A stretch of 43,451 nucleotides of DNA from Alteribacillus sp. YIM 98480 (GTDB taxonomy: Bacteria > Bacillota > Bacilli > Bacillales > Marinococcaceae). A program made the translations under genes and the position numbers. The DNA is taken from NCBI RefSeq assembly GCF_009765375.1, contig NZ_VTOK01000025.1, positions 1 through 43,451 of the forward strand. The letters are read 5' to 3'. Position 1 is the stretch's first letter, and the number at the start of each line of letters is the position of its first letter. Under the pieces are notes generated by a model. That model was not told the origin of the DNA and did no database searches. It was given only the letters and a program-made list of their open reading frames with translations. This document shows, piece after piece, positions 9,805 through 18,461 of this stretch.

Positions 9805-10383
9805 ATGAATCTGCCAAATAAAATAACAATTGCACGTATATGTTTAATACCGATATTTATGATATTTATGCTTGTTCCGTTTTCAATGGGCAGTCTGGAA
9901 ATAAGCGGGACATTACTTCCCATCACACATGCAGCAGGTTTTGTTCTGTTTATTATTGCCGCTTCTACTGATTGGCTGGACGGTTATTATGCAAGAAAAT
10001 ACAACTTAGTCAGTAATTTTGGTAAATTCCTAGACCCTCTGGCTGATAAATTGCTTGTAACTGCCGCATTGCTGACTTTAATTGAATTGCAGATACTTCC
10101 AGCTTGGATGGCCATTATCATAATAAGCAGAGAGTTTGCAGTAACAGGAATTCGACTCGTCGCTGCTTCTGATGGAGAAGTTATCGCAGCGAGCAATCTC
10201 GGTAAATGGAAAACAGTTTTTCAAATGACTGCACTGGCTGTTCTGCTCTTAGATGGTCTTGTTTTTGCCATTTTAAATATTCCATTAGGAATGATTCTTA
10301 TGTGGATTGCTGTCGTATTGACGATAATATCAGGTGTTGATTATTTTTTGAAGAACAAGCATATTTTCAAGCATTCGATGTAA
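9805..10383 (+). CDS. pgsA: CDP-diacylglycerol-glycerol-3-phosphate 3-phosphatidyltransferase
   Basis: 192 residues, an integral membrane CDP-alcohol phosphotransferase with several hydrophobic helices. The signature D-G-x2-A-R-x8-G-x3-D-x3-D is complete: D59, G60, A63, R64, G73, D77, D81. It makes phosphatidylglycerol phosphate from CDP-diacylglycerol and glycerol-3-phosphate, the committed step to phosphatidylglycerol and cardiolipin. Its place between ymfM and cinA matches B. subtilis. Confidence 0.95.
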   Translation: MNLPNKITIARICLIPIFMIFMLVPFSMGSLEISGTLLPITHAAGFVLFIIAASTDWLDGYYARKYNLVSNFGKFLDPLADKLLVTAALLTLIELQILPAWMAIIIISREFAVTGIRLVAASDGEVIAASNLGKWKTVFQMTALAVLLLDGLVFAILNIPLGMILMWIAVVLTIISGVDYFLKNKHIFKHSM

Positions 10384-10408
10384 TGAAGTAAGGAATGGGG
10401 TGGAAAAA

Positions 10409-11650
10409 ATGAATGCAGAAATAATCGCAGTAGGTTCAGAACTTCTTCTCGGTCAAATAGCGAACACGAATGGACAATTTTTGTCTCAAGAACTGGCTGC
10501 TGTAGGTATTAATGTTTACAGGCATACAGTTGTGGGTGATAATAAACCACGTATGAAAGCAGTGCTCGAAGAAGCTTGTGAAAGAGTGGATGTTGTATTT
10601 ATATCAGGCGGCCTCGGACCAACCGAGGATGATCTTACAAAGGAAGTTATCGCTGAACTCACAGGTAAGCGCTTAATATATCATGAACCAACTCTTGATA
10701 ACATGAAACAGTTTTTCAAACAAAGAAAAATAGAAATGTCTGAAAATAATAAAAAGCAGGCTCACTATACAGAAGGCAGTGATGTATTTTATAATAGAGC
10801 CGGACTTGCCTGTGGTATGGCAGATAAATACAAAGGTACTTTATTCATTCTTCTGCCGGGACCTCCTCGTGAATTAAAACACATGTATGAAAACGAAGCG
10901 AAACCTTACTTATTAAAGAGAATGTCTGGAGAATCTTTAGTGTTATCTAGAGTTCTTCGTTTTTTCAATATAGGAGAATCCAGACTTGAAGAAGAGCTGA
11001 TAGATCTCATAAAAGCACAAACGAACCCGACTATTGCGCCGCTAGCTTCTGACGGGGAAGTGACAATCCGACTTACAGCAAAAGCAAATGCCCGTTCTGT
11101 GGCAGATGACTTACTAGATAAAGTAGAAAGCCAGATTAAACACAGAGTGGGAAAATATATTTATGGCAGAGAAAACGAGACATTGCCTGTGCAAGTTGTA
11201 AAAAGGTTCGTTGACCAAAAATTAACGCTAGCTGCTGCGGAAAGTTTAACTGGCGGATGGTTTGCTAAGCACATTGTCGATGTTTCTGGAGCTTCTGCAA
11301 TGTTCGAAGGCTCCTCGGCTGTGTATTCTCAATCAGCGAAAAACAAAATGTTAGGGATAAGCAATGATTTAATGAATAAATACGGAACGGTAAGTAAGGA
11401 ATGTGCCGAGTCGATGGCAGAGAAGGTCCGCCTCCAGTATCAGACGGACATAGGAATTAGTTTTACTGGTGTAGCAGGACCAGGCGCTTTAGAAGGAAAG
11501 GTACCGGGTACAGTGTGGATTGGAATTGCCGGACCACATGGAGTGACTTCTCATGAATTAAATCTCGCTGGGAGCCGTGAACAAATTCGCCGTTTAGCAG
11601 TTTATTACGGCTGCTGGTTTTTACTGAAGGAAAAGGTGGTAAACAAATGA
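10409..11650 (+). CDS. cinA: CinA family protein (competence/damage-inducible protein A)
   Basis: About 413 residues. The N-terminal MoCF-biosynthesis-like domain (AEIIAVGSELLLGQIANTNG, SGGLGPTEDD) is followed by the C-terminal CinA domain (AAAESLTGGWFA, GVAGPG), which in relatives is a nicotinamide-nucleotide amidase in pyridine-nucleotide salvage. In competent bacteria CinA is co-expressed with recA. I choose ATG 10409 over GTG 10400 because the Shine-Dalgarno GGGGTGG covers the GTG and is well spaced from the ATG. The stop overlaps the next gene by four bases. In B. subtilis recA follows directly; here a helicase gene intervenes. Confidence 0.93.
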   Translation: MNAEIIAVGSELLLGQIANTNGQFLSQELAAVGINVYRHTVVGDNKPRMKAVLEEACERVDVVFISGGLGPTEDDLTKEVIAELTGKRLIYHEPTLDNMKQFFKQRKIEMSENNKKQAHYTEGSDVFYNRAGLACGMADKYKGTLFILLPGPPRELKHMYENEAKPYLLKRMSGESLVLSRVLRFFNIGESRLEEELIDLIKAQTNPTIAPLASDGEVTIRLTAKANARSVADDLLDKVESQIKHRVGKYIYGRENETLPVQVVKRFVDQKLTLAAAESLTGGWFAKHIVDVSGASAMFEGSSAVYSQSAKNKMLGISNDLMNKYGTVSKECAESMAEKVRLQYQTDIGISFTGVAGPGALEGKVPGTVWIGIAGPHGVTSHELNLAGSREQIRRLAVYYGCWFLLKEKVVNK

Positions 11651-13257
11651 CGTACTTTGACGATTTTGATGTAAAAGATGAAATTAAAAAAGCGATTCGC
11701 GAAATGGGGTTTGAAGAACCCTCTCCCGTTCAGGAAAAAGCGATTCCTGAAATATTACAATCAAAAGATGTAATTGGCCAGGCCCAGACTGGTACTGGGA
11801 AAACGGCCGCATTTGGGATTCCTTTGATTAATCGAATAACAAAGGAAACGCACGTTCAGGCTATGATTTTAACTCCGACAAGAGAACTTGCTATACAAGT
11901 TTCCGGTGAACTGCAAAAACTATCTAAGTACTTAAATATTCGTACCCTTCCTATTTACGGCGGACAATCGATTGGTCATCAGATCAAAGCATTAAAGCAG
12001 GGAGTGCAGATTGTAATTGGTACTCCAGGCCGGCTGCAAGATCATTTAAGACGGAAAACATTAAAGCTTGACCGCGTAAAAACTGTCGTTCTTGATGAGG
12101 CAGATGAAATGCTTGATATGGGCTTTATTGAAGATATTGAGACCATTTTAAAACAAATTAATGTTGATAGACAGACACTTCTATTCTCAGCTACGATGCC
12201 TCCAGCGATTCGTAAACTTTCTAAACGTTACATGGTGAAGCCGGCAACTGTATCTATAAATAAAAGCGAAGTAACAGCTCCTTCCATTGATCAATGGTAT
12301 TACAAGGTGCTTGAACGCAACAAACAAGAATCTTTGTGCCGAATCTTAGACAGTCAGGACCCGGAGCTTGGCATTATTTTCTGCCGCACAAAAAAAGGAG
12401 TGGCAGAATTAACGGAAGTACTGCAAGCGAGAGGGTATTTAGCAGATGGGCTTCATGGAGATCTTACTCAGTCCCAGCGTGATGCTGTCATGAAAAAATT
12501 CCGTGAAAGTACGATTGAATTACTTATAGCAACTGATGTAGCTGCTCGCGGAATAGACGTACAAAATGTCAGTCACGTTATAAACTATGATATACCGCAA
12601 GACCCGGAAAGTTATGTACATCGTATCGGCCGTACAGGAAGAGCGGGCCGCACAGGACAAGCTTTGACTCTTGTCACACCAAGAGAAATGAAACACCTTC
12701 GTTCCATCGAATCTGAGATAAAGATGTCTATACCAACAAAAAGTGTACCTTCTATTGAAGAAGTCGTGGAAAAACAGCAAGAAGCATGGAAAAATCTTAT
12801 TATTGACCAATTTGAAGATGAGCAAGAATTATCACTTTTTGATGATCTTGCAGATGAACTTTTAGCAGAATATGATCCAAAAAACATTATTCGTTCTTTA
12901 ATGAAAATGAATTTCTCGACTGCTATCGGGGAAAATGATGACGGCTATAATTTTGGAGAAACCGGCGGCGCAAAAGGAATGATTCGATTCTTTATTAATG
13001 TTGGCCGAAATGTTAATATGAGTCCTAAAGTTTTAATTGAAGAAATTTCCGATGCAGTCGGCATACCTGGAAAAGCAGTAGGACGCATTGATATATTTGA
13101 AAAATTCACGTTTGTAGAAGTGCCAGAAGAAGTTGCACCTTTTGTTTATGAAGCACTGCGTTATTCGCGTGTAAATGGCGCGCGTGTTAATTTAGAACCA
13201 GCTAAACCGCGTCCGAAAAGAAACCCTTCTCCATCAAAACCGCGTTCAACTAAATAG
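11647..13257 (+). CDS. DEAD-box ATP-dependent RNA helicase with C-terminal RNA-binding domain
   Basis: 536 residues with every superfamily 2 motif: the Q motif (PSPVQEKAIP), Walker A (AQTGTGKT), PTRELA, TPGRL, DEAD in LDEADEMLDMGF, SAT, the ATDVAARGIDV block and HRIGRTGRAGRTG. Roughly residues 435-515 resemble the DbpA-type RNA-binding domain (IRFFINVGRNVNMSP). A basic Pro/Lys/Arg tail ends the protein. It should unwind RNA, perhaps in ribosome assembly or mRNA decay. The start lies inside the cinA stop codon (ATGA), so it is translationally coupled to cinA. This position is not found in B. subtilis 168. DbpA, DeaD and CshA names are all possible. Confidence 0.9.
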   Translation: MTYFDDFDVKDEIKKAIREMGFEEPSPVQEKAIPEILQSKDVIGQAQTGTGKTAAFGIPLINRITKETHVQAMILTPTRELAIQVSGELQKLSKYLNIRTLPIYGGQSIGHQIKALKQGVQIVIGTPGRLQDHLRRKTLKLDRVKTVVLDEADEMLDMGFIEDIETILKQINVDRQTLLFSATMPPAIRKLSKRYMVKPATVSINKSEVTAPSIDQWYYKVLERNKQESLCRILDSQDPELGIIFCRTKKGVAELTEVLQARGYLADGLHGDLTQSQRDAVMKKFRESTIELLIATDVAARGIDVQNVSHVINYDIPQDPESYVHRIGRTGRAGRTGQALTLVTPREMKHLRSIESEIKMSIPTKSVPSIEEVVEKQQEAWKNLIIDQFEDEQELSLFDDLADELLAEYDPKNIIRSLMKMNFSTAIGENDDGYNFGETGGAKGMIRFFINVGRNVNMSPKVLIEEISDAVGIPGKAVGRIDIFEKFTFVEVPEEVAPFVYEALRYSRVNGARVNLEPAKPRPKRNPSPSKPRSTK

Positions 13258-13268
13258 AACCTGGTATG

Positions 13269-13303
13269 AAAACTGTTCAAGGGAAATCCTTTGAACAGTT
13301 TTT
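13269..13303 (+). terminator. Terminator after the helicase gene
   Basis: AAAACTGTTCAAGG pairs with CCTTTGAACAGTTTT (one bulge) and is followed by T residues. It separates recA from the cinA unit. Confidence 0.88.
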
Positions 13304-13410
13304 CAATGCGTACTCAGGAACGTTTTAGTCTTATCAGTACCAAGAACAGGACAAGCAACGGTTTTTCCCATACGGTTTGAAAAGAAATCGTGTTAAAGAC
13401 TTAAAAAACC

Positions 13411-13461
13411 GAATAAATGTTCGTAAAAACTGTTGGCAAATGAAATAAAACAAGGTATGAT
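13411..13461 (+). promoter_or_regulatory. recA promoter with LexA (SOS) box
   Basis: The box CGAATAAATGTTCG (13411-13424) differs from the Bacillus LexA palindrome CGAAC-N4-GTTCG at one base. Ten bases on are TTGGCA (13434-13439) and, after 16 bases, TATGAT (13456-13461), a good sigma-A promoter. The box sits just upstream of the -35 rather than inside the spacer. recA would thus be repressed by the LexA encoded at 41315-41938. The leader to the recA start is about 125 bases. Confidence 0.82.
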
Positions 13462-13592
13462 GAAATAGGTGGTAAAACAAAACGGTCTTTCTTTTGTCAG
13501 GGCGTTTTCAATATGGTAAGAATGCTCCTTGTTTTCGGGGGAAACAAGACCAATTAGACAGTTGGAGTTTGGCAATAAAAAGGAGAGATAAA

Positions 13593-14627
13593 ATGAGTGA
13601 ACGAAAAGCAGCGCTGGATCAGGCGCTTAGAAATATTGAGAAGCAATTTGGCAAGGGTTCGATTATGAAGCTTGGAGAACAAGCCGAACGTAAAGTCTCT
13701 ACCGTATCAAGCGGTGCATTGGCTGTCGATATTGCACTTGGAGTGGGTGGATATCCGCGCGGCAGAATTGTAGAAATCTATGGCCCGGAATCGTCCGGTA
13801 AGACGACTGTAGCACTTCATGCCATTGCGGAAGTCCAGCGAAAAGGCGGTCAGGCGGCTTTTATCGATGCCGAACACGCTCTTGATCCAGCTTACGCTCA
13901 AAATTTAGGTGTAAATATTGATGAACTGCTATTATCACAACCGGACACAGGGGAACAGGCGCTTGAAATAGCAGAAGCTCTTGTAAGAAGCGGTGCGGTC
14001 GATATTATTGTTGTAGACTCCGTTGCTGCTCTTGTGCCAAAAGCAGAAATTGAAGGGGAAATGGGAGACAGCCACGTCGGCTTACAGGCTCGGTTGATGT
14101 CACAGGCTCTTCGTAAATTGTCAGGAGCGATTAGCAAATCCAACTCGATTGCTGTTTTTATTAATCAAATTCGTGAGAAAGTCGGTGTAATGTTTGGCAG
14201 TCCTGAAACTACTCCAGGCGGCCGTGCTTTAAAATTCTATTCATCTGTCCGCTTAGAAGTTCGCCGGGCTGAAACACTCAAACAAGGAAATGAAATGGTA
14301 GGAAACAAAACTCGAATTAAAATAGTGAAAAACAAAGTGGCTCCGCCGTTTAAGCAGGCTGAGGTGGACATTATGTACGGGGAAGGAATCTCACGAGAAG
14401 GATCTATCCTTGATATTGCTTCTGAACTCGACATTGTGCAAAAAAGCGGGGCTTGGTATTCTTATGACGGAGATCGTTTAGGACAAGGCAGAGAAAATGC
14501 TAAGCAATACTTAAAGGAACACGAAGAAGTAACTGCTGCAATTGAAGAAAGCATCCGTGAGCACTACAACCTTGATGCCATTCAATCTCAAGGAGAAGAA
14601 GGACTGCTGGTAGATACAGAAGAATAA
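13593..14627 (+). CDS. recA: Recombinase RecA
   Basis: 344 residues, standard RecA length. Walker A GPESSGKT spans residues 64-71, Walker B is the [10 protein letters not shown] strand, and the DNA-binding loops (GEMGDSHVG, and [23 protein letters not shown]) are intact. RecA forms filaments on single-stranded DNA, drives strand exchange and stimulates LexA self-cleavage. The frame stays open upstream to 13494, but the ATG at 13593 has an AAGGAGAG Shine-Dalgarno and gives the conserved [21 protein letters not shown] start. The acidic C-terminal tail is typical. Confidence 0.97.
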   Translation: MSERKAALDQALRNIEKQFGKGSIMKLGEQAERKVSTVSSGALAVDIALGVGGYPRGRIVEIYGPESSGKTTVALHAIAEVQRKGGQAAFIDAEHALDPAYAQNLGVNIDELLLSQPDTGEQALEIAEALVRSGAVDIIVVDSVAALVPKAEIEGEMGDSHVGLQARLMSQALRKLSGAISKSNSIAVFINQIREKVGVMFGSPETTPGGRALKFYSSVRLEVRRAETLKQGNEMVGNKTRIKIVKNKVAPPFKQAEVDIMYGEGISREGSILDIASELDIVQKSGAWYSYDGDRLGQGRENAKQYLKEHEEVTAAIEESIREHYNLDAIQSQGEEGLLVDTEE

Positions 14628-14637
14628 AAAGGATTGT

Positions 14638-14667
14638 ACCACCCTTTTCACGGAAAGGGTGGTTTTT
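14638..14667 (+). terminator. Terminator after recA
   Basis: ACCACCCTTT pairs with AAAGGGTGGT around a short loop and is followed by TTTTT. Confidence 0.9.
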
Positions 14668-14750
14668 AAAGCGCAGAAAAGATAATGGACAGTTTACGCT
14701 GTAACTTCTGCAAAATGTACAGAGAGTGCTAAACCACCGAGCCTCAAAAC

Positions 14751-14777
14751 GCTCTCCATTTCCTCAGAGAGCATTTT
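14751..14777 (+). terminator. Second hairpin in the recA-rny gap
   Basis: GCTCTC (14751-14756) pairs with GAGAGC (14767-14772), followed by ATTTTT. It is a weaker terminator-like structure in the 520-base recA-rny interval, where B. subtilis carries pbpX. No pbpX-like frame is present here. Confidence 0.5.
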
Positions 14778-14860
14778 TACGGGAACCTTTGTCCTAAAAG
14801 CCGTGTATTCTATATCTTCTCAACCCATTTACGGCCAGGGGTTCGCGCCATTGGGAAGTC

Positions 14861-14889
14861 TTGACATGTCTAGAACTGGAGGATACAAT
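14861..14889 (+). promoter_or_regulatory. Strong sigma-A promoter upstream of rny
   Basis: TTGACA, then exactly 17 bases, then TACAAT: the best consensus promoter I see in the window. A transcript would start near 14896, about 255 bases before the rny start codon. Confidence 0.8.
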
Positions 14890-14895
14890 TAAATG

Positions 14896-15003
14896 GAGTG
14901 ATGCTTGAAAAAGGGTCATGGAATGTTCACCGTATTTGCTTTAAAAGGCTTTTTTTAATGGAGAAATTAGTAAATGGTTTCACAGAAATAAAAGCCTTTT
15001 TTA
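14896..15003 (+). ncRNA. Candidate small RNA or attenuator leader of rny
   Basis: Between the consensus promoter at 14861-14889 and a T-rich hairpin lies a segment of about 107 nt with no convincing open frame. The hairpin pairs AAAAGGCTTTT (14943-14953) with AAAAGCCTTTT (14990-15000), a perfect 11-pair stem with a 36-base loop and further T residues after it. The unit could be a free-standing sRNA or a leader in which termination controls RNase Y. The large loop makes simple intrinsic termination less certain. I match it to no known RNA family. Confidence 0.45.
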
Positions 15004-15086
15004 TCGACGGCGCAACCGGTCGACACCACGTCAAAGAAACATTCAGATGTTTGTAATGCTTTCTATGAACAAAAATGAAACAAATT

Positions 15087-15118
15087 CCCCTTTAGGCAGA
15101 AAGACCTGAACAAAAGGG
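15087..15118 (+). promoter_or_regulatory. Hairpin just upstream of the rny ribosome-binding site
   Basis: CCCCTTT (15087-15093) with AAAAGGG (15112-15118), plus inner AGG/CCT, can form an interrupted stem 18 bases before the rny Shine-Dalgarno. It may influence rny translation or be a processing site. This is inference. Confidence 0.35.
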
Positions 15119-15150
15119 TACAACCAGATAGCAAGAGGAGGTGAAAAGAC

Positions 15151-16719
15151 TTGGATAACAACATCTTTCTCATCTCCATTTTGCTTGTTGTCGTTGCAGC
15201 TTTGAGTGGATTGATTGGTTATTTTGTTCGTAAATCTATTGCAGAAGCGAAGATAGCGAGCGCGGAACTAGCCGCGAAACAGATCGTAGAGGATGCTGAG
15301 CGGAAAGCAGAAGCCAGTAAAAAAGAGGCAGTGCTAGAAGCTAAAGACCAGGCGCATCAGCTTCGTGCAGAAGCAGAAGAAGATTTGCGGGACCGAAGAA
15401 ATGAAGTTCAGAAACAAGAAAACCGCTTAATGCAGAAAGAAGAGATTCTTGACCGGAAAAGCGAAACATTGGACAAGAAAGAAGAATCGTTGGAAAAGAG
15501 AGAAGAATCTCTCGCCGACAAACAACGACAGGTAGATGAAAATAACAGCAAAGTGGAGGAGATTTTAGCAAAGCAGCAAGAAGAGCTGGAGAGAATTTCA
15601 GGATTGTCCCGTGAAGAAGCAAGAGATATGATTAGAAGAGATGTGCAGCAGGAATTGGAGCATGAAACGGCCATAATGGTGAAAGAACATACGGAACGTG
15701 CTAAAAATGAAGCAGACAAGAAAGCACGGCAGATTCTTTCCCTGGCTATTCAGCGCTGTGCAGCAGATCACATTGCTGAGACAACTGTTTCGGTTGTAAA
15801 TCTTCCAAATGATGAAATGAAAGGCCGTATTATTGGAAGAGAAGGAAGAAATATACGCGCATTAGAGACGCTGACAGGAATTGATCTAATCATTGATGAT
15901 ACACCGGAAGCTGTTATTCTCTCAGGATTTGATCCGATTAGAAGAGAAATTGCCCGAACATCACTAGATAAGCTCGTACAGGATGGACGTATTCATCCGG
16001 CCCGCATTGAAGAAACGGTTGAAAAATCAAGGCGGGAGGTAGATGAGTTAATTCGTGAATACGGTGAAGAAACCACCTTTGAAATGGGGATTCACGGACT
16101 ACATCCTGATTTAATTAAAATTCTCGGACGATTGAAATTTAGAACGAGCTACGGGCAAAATGTTCTAAACCACTCAATGGAAGTGGCTCATCTAACGGCG
16201 TTAATGGCTGCAGAACTTGGTGAGGATGAACAGTTAGCAAAACGAGCAGGGCTCCTTCATGACATCGGTAAAGCGATTGACCATGAAGTAGAAGGCAGTC
16301 ACGTAGAAATTGGTGTAGAGCTTGCTCAGAAATATAAAGAACATCCAGTGGTCATTAACAGTATTGCATCTCACCATGGAGATACAGAAGCAACTTCTGT
16401 AATTGCAACCCTAGTTGCTGCAGCAGATGCATTATCTGCCGCGCGGCCAGGTGCTAGACGAGAAACGCTTGAAACGTATATTCGTCGATTAGAGAAGCTA
16501 GAAGAAATAGCTGAATCCTTCGATGGAGTTGAAAAAACGTACGCCATTCAAGCAGGTCGTGAAGTGAGAATTATGGTGAAACCTGATTTAGTAGATGACG
16601 CATTGGCTCATCGGTTGGCCAGAGATATTACGAAACAAATTGAAGAAGAGCTCGATTATCCTGGTCACATTAGAGTGACGGTGATACGGGAAACACGAGC
16701 AGTAGAATATGCAAAATAA
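15151..16719 (+). CDS. rny: Ribonuclease Y
   Basis: 522 residues. One N-terminal membrane helix (about 5-25) is followed by a long charged coiled coil (30-200), a KH RNA-binding domain with [15 protein letters not shown], and an HD hydrolase domain with HD at residues 370-371 ([12 protein letters not shown]). It is the main membrane-bound endoribonuclease starting mRNA decay in Bacillus. TTG is the start: AGGAGGTG sits seven bases upstream and the product begins as usual for the family. Its partner RicA (ymcA) lies about 8 kb downstream. Expression probably starts at 14861-14889. Confidence 0.96.
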   Translation: MDNNIFLISILLVVVAALSGLIGYFVRKSIAEAKIASAELAAKQIVEDAERKAEASKKEAVLEAKDQAHQLRAEAEEDLRDRRNEVQKQENRLMQKEEILDRKSETLDKKEESLEKREESLADKQRQVDENNSKVEEILAKQQEELERISGLSREEARDMIRRDVQQELEHETAIMVKEHTERAKNEADKKARQILSLAIQRCAADHIAETTVSVVNLPNDEMKGRIIGREGRNIRALETLTGIDLIIDDTPEAVILSGFDPIRREIARTSLDKLVQDGRIHPARIEETVEKSRREVDELIREYGEETTFEMGIHGLHPDLIKILGRLKFRTSYGQNVLNHSMEVAHLTALMAAELGEDEQLAKRAGLLHDIGKAIDHEVEGSHVEIGVELAQKYKEHPVVINSIASHHGDTEATSVIATLVAAADALSAARPGARRETLETYIRRLEKLEEIAESFDGVEKTYAIQAGREVRIMVKPDLVDDALAHRLARDITKQIEEELDYPGHIRVTVIRETRAVEYAK

Positions 16720-16746
16720 AGCGGCGATTTCGCCGCTTTATTTTTA
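16718..16746 (+). terminator. Terminator after rny
   Basis: AAAGCGGCG and CGCCGCTTT form a perfect nine-pair stem with an ATTT loop and a T run. It overlaps the rny stop codon. Confidence 0.92.
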
Positions 16747-16774
16747 TAAGCTAAAAAGTTTTTATGGTCAAAAT

Positions 16775-16804
16775 TTGAACTTCTAATCGTGCGTTTGATA
16801 TAAA
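16775..16804 (+). promoter_or_regulatory. Possible ymdB promoter
   Basis: TTGAAC (16775-16780), an 18-base spacer and TATAAA (16799-16804) lie about 55 bases before ymdB and just after the rny terminator. Confidence 0.4.
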
Positions 16805-16858
16805 CAAATTAGATAAAATAAAAAAATAAGATATATGAAATACAAAAGGAGACGTATG

Positions 16859-17653
16859 ATGAAAATTCTATTTATTGGAGATGTGGTTGGTTCTCCCGGC
16901 AGAAACATGGTAAATGAATACCTTCCTAAACTAAAGAAAAAATATAAACCGACTGTCACGATAGTAAATGGAGAAAATGCAGCAGGGGGCAAAGGAATTA
17001 CAGAGAAAATTTATAAAGGTTTTTTAGAAAAAGGGGCACAAGCGGTGACCTTAGGAAACCATACGTGGGATAATAAAGATATTTTTGAATTTATTAATGA
17101 AGCCCCATTGATGGCACGGCCGGCAAATTATCCAGAAGAAACCCCTGGAAATGAATATGTTATTACGAAAGTAAATGATCTAGAAATCGGAGTCATTAGT
17201 TTAATGGGCCGTACGTTCATGCCTCCCAACGATTGTCCTTTTAAAAAGGCAGAAGCACTTATTAAAAAGATAAAGAAGCGGACCCCTGTCATTTTCGTAG
17301 ATTTTCATGCTGAAGCAACGAGCGAAAAGCAAGCAATGGGCTGGTTTTTAAATGGTAAAGTCACTGCTGTGGCAGGGACCCACACACACGTTCAAACAGC
17401 TGATAACCGCATATTACCTGATGGCACTGCTTATATAAGCGATGCAGGGATGACAGGACCAATAGACGGTATACTAGGTATGAAAAGAGAGGATATTATT
17501 AATAAATTTTTAACAAATCTTCCAGTTAGGTTTGAAGTTGCCAAAGGCAGGGAACAATTAAATGGGATCCTTATAGAAGCAGATTCAAAAACGGGGAGTG
17601 CTAAAAAAATCGATCGGATTCAAATAAGCGATGAAAGCCCTTTTTTTGAATGA
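16859..17653 (+). CDS. ymdB: Metallophosphoesterase YmdB (2',3'-cyclic-nucleotide phosphodiesterase)
   Basis: 264 residues, the same as B. subtilis YmdB. Calcineurin-like motifs are present: GDVVG near the N-terminus, NGEN, GNHTWDN, and the His-rich strands DFHAEATSEK and GTHTHVQTAD that bind two metal ions. YmdB hydrolyses cyclic nucleotides and affects biofilm formation, nanotubes and late adaptive gene expression. The frame extends upstream, but the second of two adjacent ATGs (16859) has the best spacing from AAAGGAG and the family start KILFIGDVVGSPG. Confidence 0.94.
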   Translation: MKILFIGDVVGSPGRNMVNEYLPKLKKKYKPTVTIVNGENAAGGKGITEKIYKGFLEKGAQAVTLGNHTWDNKDIFEFINEAPLMARPANYPEETPGNEYVITKVNDLEIGVISLMGRTFMPPNDCPFKKAEALIKKIKKRTPVIFVDFHAEATSEKQAMGWFLNGKVTAVAGTHTHVQTADNRILPDGTAYISDAGMTGPIDGILGMKREDIINKFLTNLPVRFEVAKGREQLNGILIEADSKTGSAKKIDRIQISDESPFFE

Positions 17654-17716
17654 AAATATCTCCATTCAGCACCTTGCGCTATTCATTAGAAAATTTAGAA
17701 AATATCACACAAATAA

Positions 17717-17746
17717 GCAGGAATATACATGGAATATCATGAATAT
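17717..17746 (+). promoter_or_regulatory. Sigma-H-like promoter of spoVS
   Basis: GCAGGAATA (17717-17725) fits the sigma-H -35 RnAGGAwWW. Twelve bases later CATGAATAT (17738-17746) fits RnnGAATww except for C in place of R. spoVS is a known sigma-H gene in B. subtilis, which supports the match. Confidence 0.6.
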
Positions 17747-17787
17747 AGTTAATGAGGGGCATTATCCCACATAAGGAGGTACTAAAA

Positions 17788-18048
17788 ATGGAAGTATTAA
17801 AAGTATCAGCCAAATCCACTCCCAATTCTGTAGCAGGCGCATTGGCAGGAGTTATTCGTGAAAGAGGCGCCGCTGAAATTCAGGCAATAGGCGCAGGTGC
17901 CCTTAACCAATCCATCAAAGCCATAGCAATCGCCAGGGGGTTTGTGGCTCCAAGCGGCATTGACTTAGTTTGTATCCCCGCTTTTACTGACATTCAAATT
18001 GATGGAGAAGAAAGAACGGCAATAAAGTTAATCATAGAGCCCCGTTAA
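17788..18048 (+). CDS. spoVS: Stage V sporulation protein S
   Basis: 86 residues, the canonical SpoVS length, an Alba-like small nucleic-acid-binding fold. The sequence (EVLKVSAKSTPNSVAGALAG, then a glycine/alanine-rich middle and IDGEERTAIKLIIEP) is close to the nearly invariant family. SpoVS affects entry into sporulation, coat assembly and spore heat resistance, possibly as a DNA-binding regulator. The ATG at 17788 has AAGGAGG upstream; the longer frame from 17752 lacks one. Confidence 0.96.
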   Translation: MEVLKVSAKSTPNSVAGALAGVIRERGAAEIQAIGAGALNQSIKAIAIARGFVAPSGIDLVCIPAFTDIQIDGEERTAIKLIIEPR

Positions 18049-18069
18049 TGAAGAAAAATGTAATACCTA

Positions 18070-18106
18070 AAAACCTGGCTGTCCTTCGACAAAGCCAGGT
18101 TTTTTT
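18070..18106 (+). terminator. Terminator after spoVS
   Basis: AAACCTGGCT pairs with AGCCAGGTTT across a 12-base loop, followed by a run of T. Confidence 0.9.
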
Positions 18107-18140
18107 ATAAGGTAAAAATTATAAATAGTTGGCGTTTTAC

Positions 18141-18267
18141 ATGTCTAGCGCAAGCGCCTACTCGCTCGAGATTCCTTCGGTTCGTCAATGGAAAGCAAAG
18201 ATCAGCTTTCCATATGCCGCCCCTCCAGGACTTGTCGCTCGTGAGCAAGGCGCTTGCGCTTTTCTTA
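18141..18267 (+). repeat. Structured intergenic repeat, copy 1
   Basis: A GC-richer block opening ATGTCTAGCGCAAGCGCC and closing AAGGCGCTTGCGCTTTTCTT, with a central hairpin TGGAAAGC/GCTTTCCA. The reverse complement of 33148-33269 shares both ends and the CTCCAGRACYTGTCGC block, so the two are copies of one element in opposite orientations. It resembles a roughly 120-base repeat I recall from intergenic spaces of many Bacillaceae. It has no coding capacity and fills the spoVS-kor gap. Confidence 0.75.
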
Positions 18268-18302
18268 GTGTAATAAAACCTATAGAACTTATAAGGGTAC
18301 TT

Positions 18303-18311
18303 TGGTATAAT
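18303..18311 (+). promoter_or_regulatory. Extended -10 promoter for korAB
   Basis: TGGTATAAT (TGn plus perfect TATAAT) lies about 150 bases before korA, directly after the structured repeat, with a weak -35. Confidence 0.5.
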
Positions 18312-18461
18312 ATTTTAATAAACAAAATCTTCTTTCCTTGCTTTTTCAGAAGGTTCATTCTACGATGAAGAAGTGTATGTTAATAATCATCATGCTGCAT
18401 ATGAAACAAACACATATAGAAATAGATGATAGAGAGGTAAGGAACCGAAAGGATGAGACAT

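Noticed and set aside
13494-13592. 33-residue N-terminal extension of RecA
   Set aside because: It is the untranslated leader; the ATG at 13593 has the Shine-Dalgarno and gives normal RecA.
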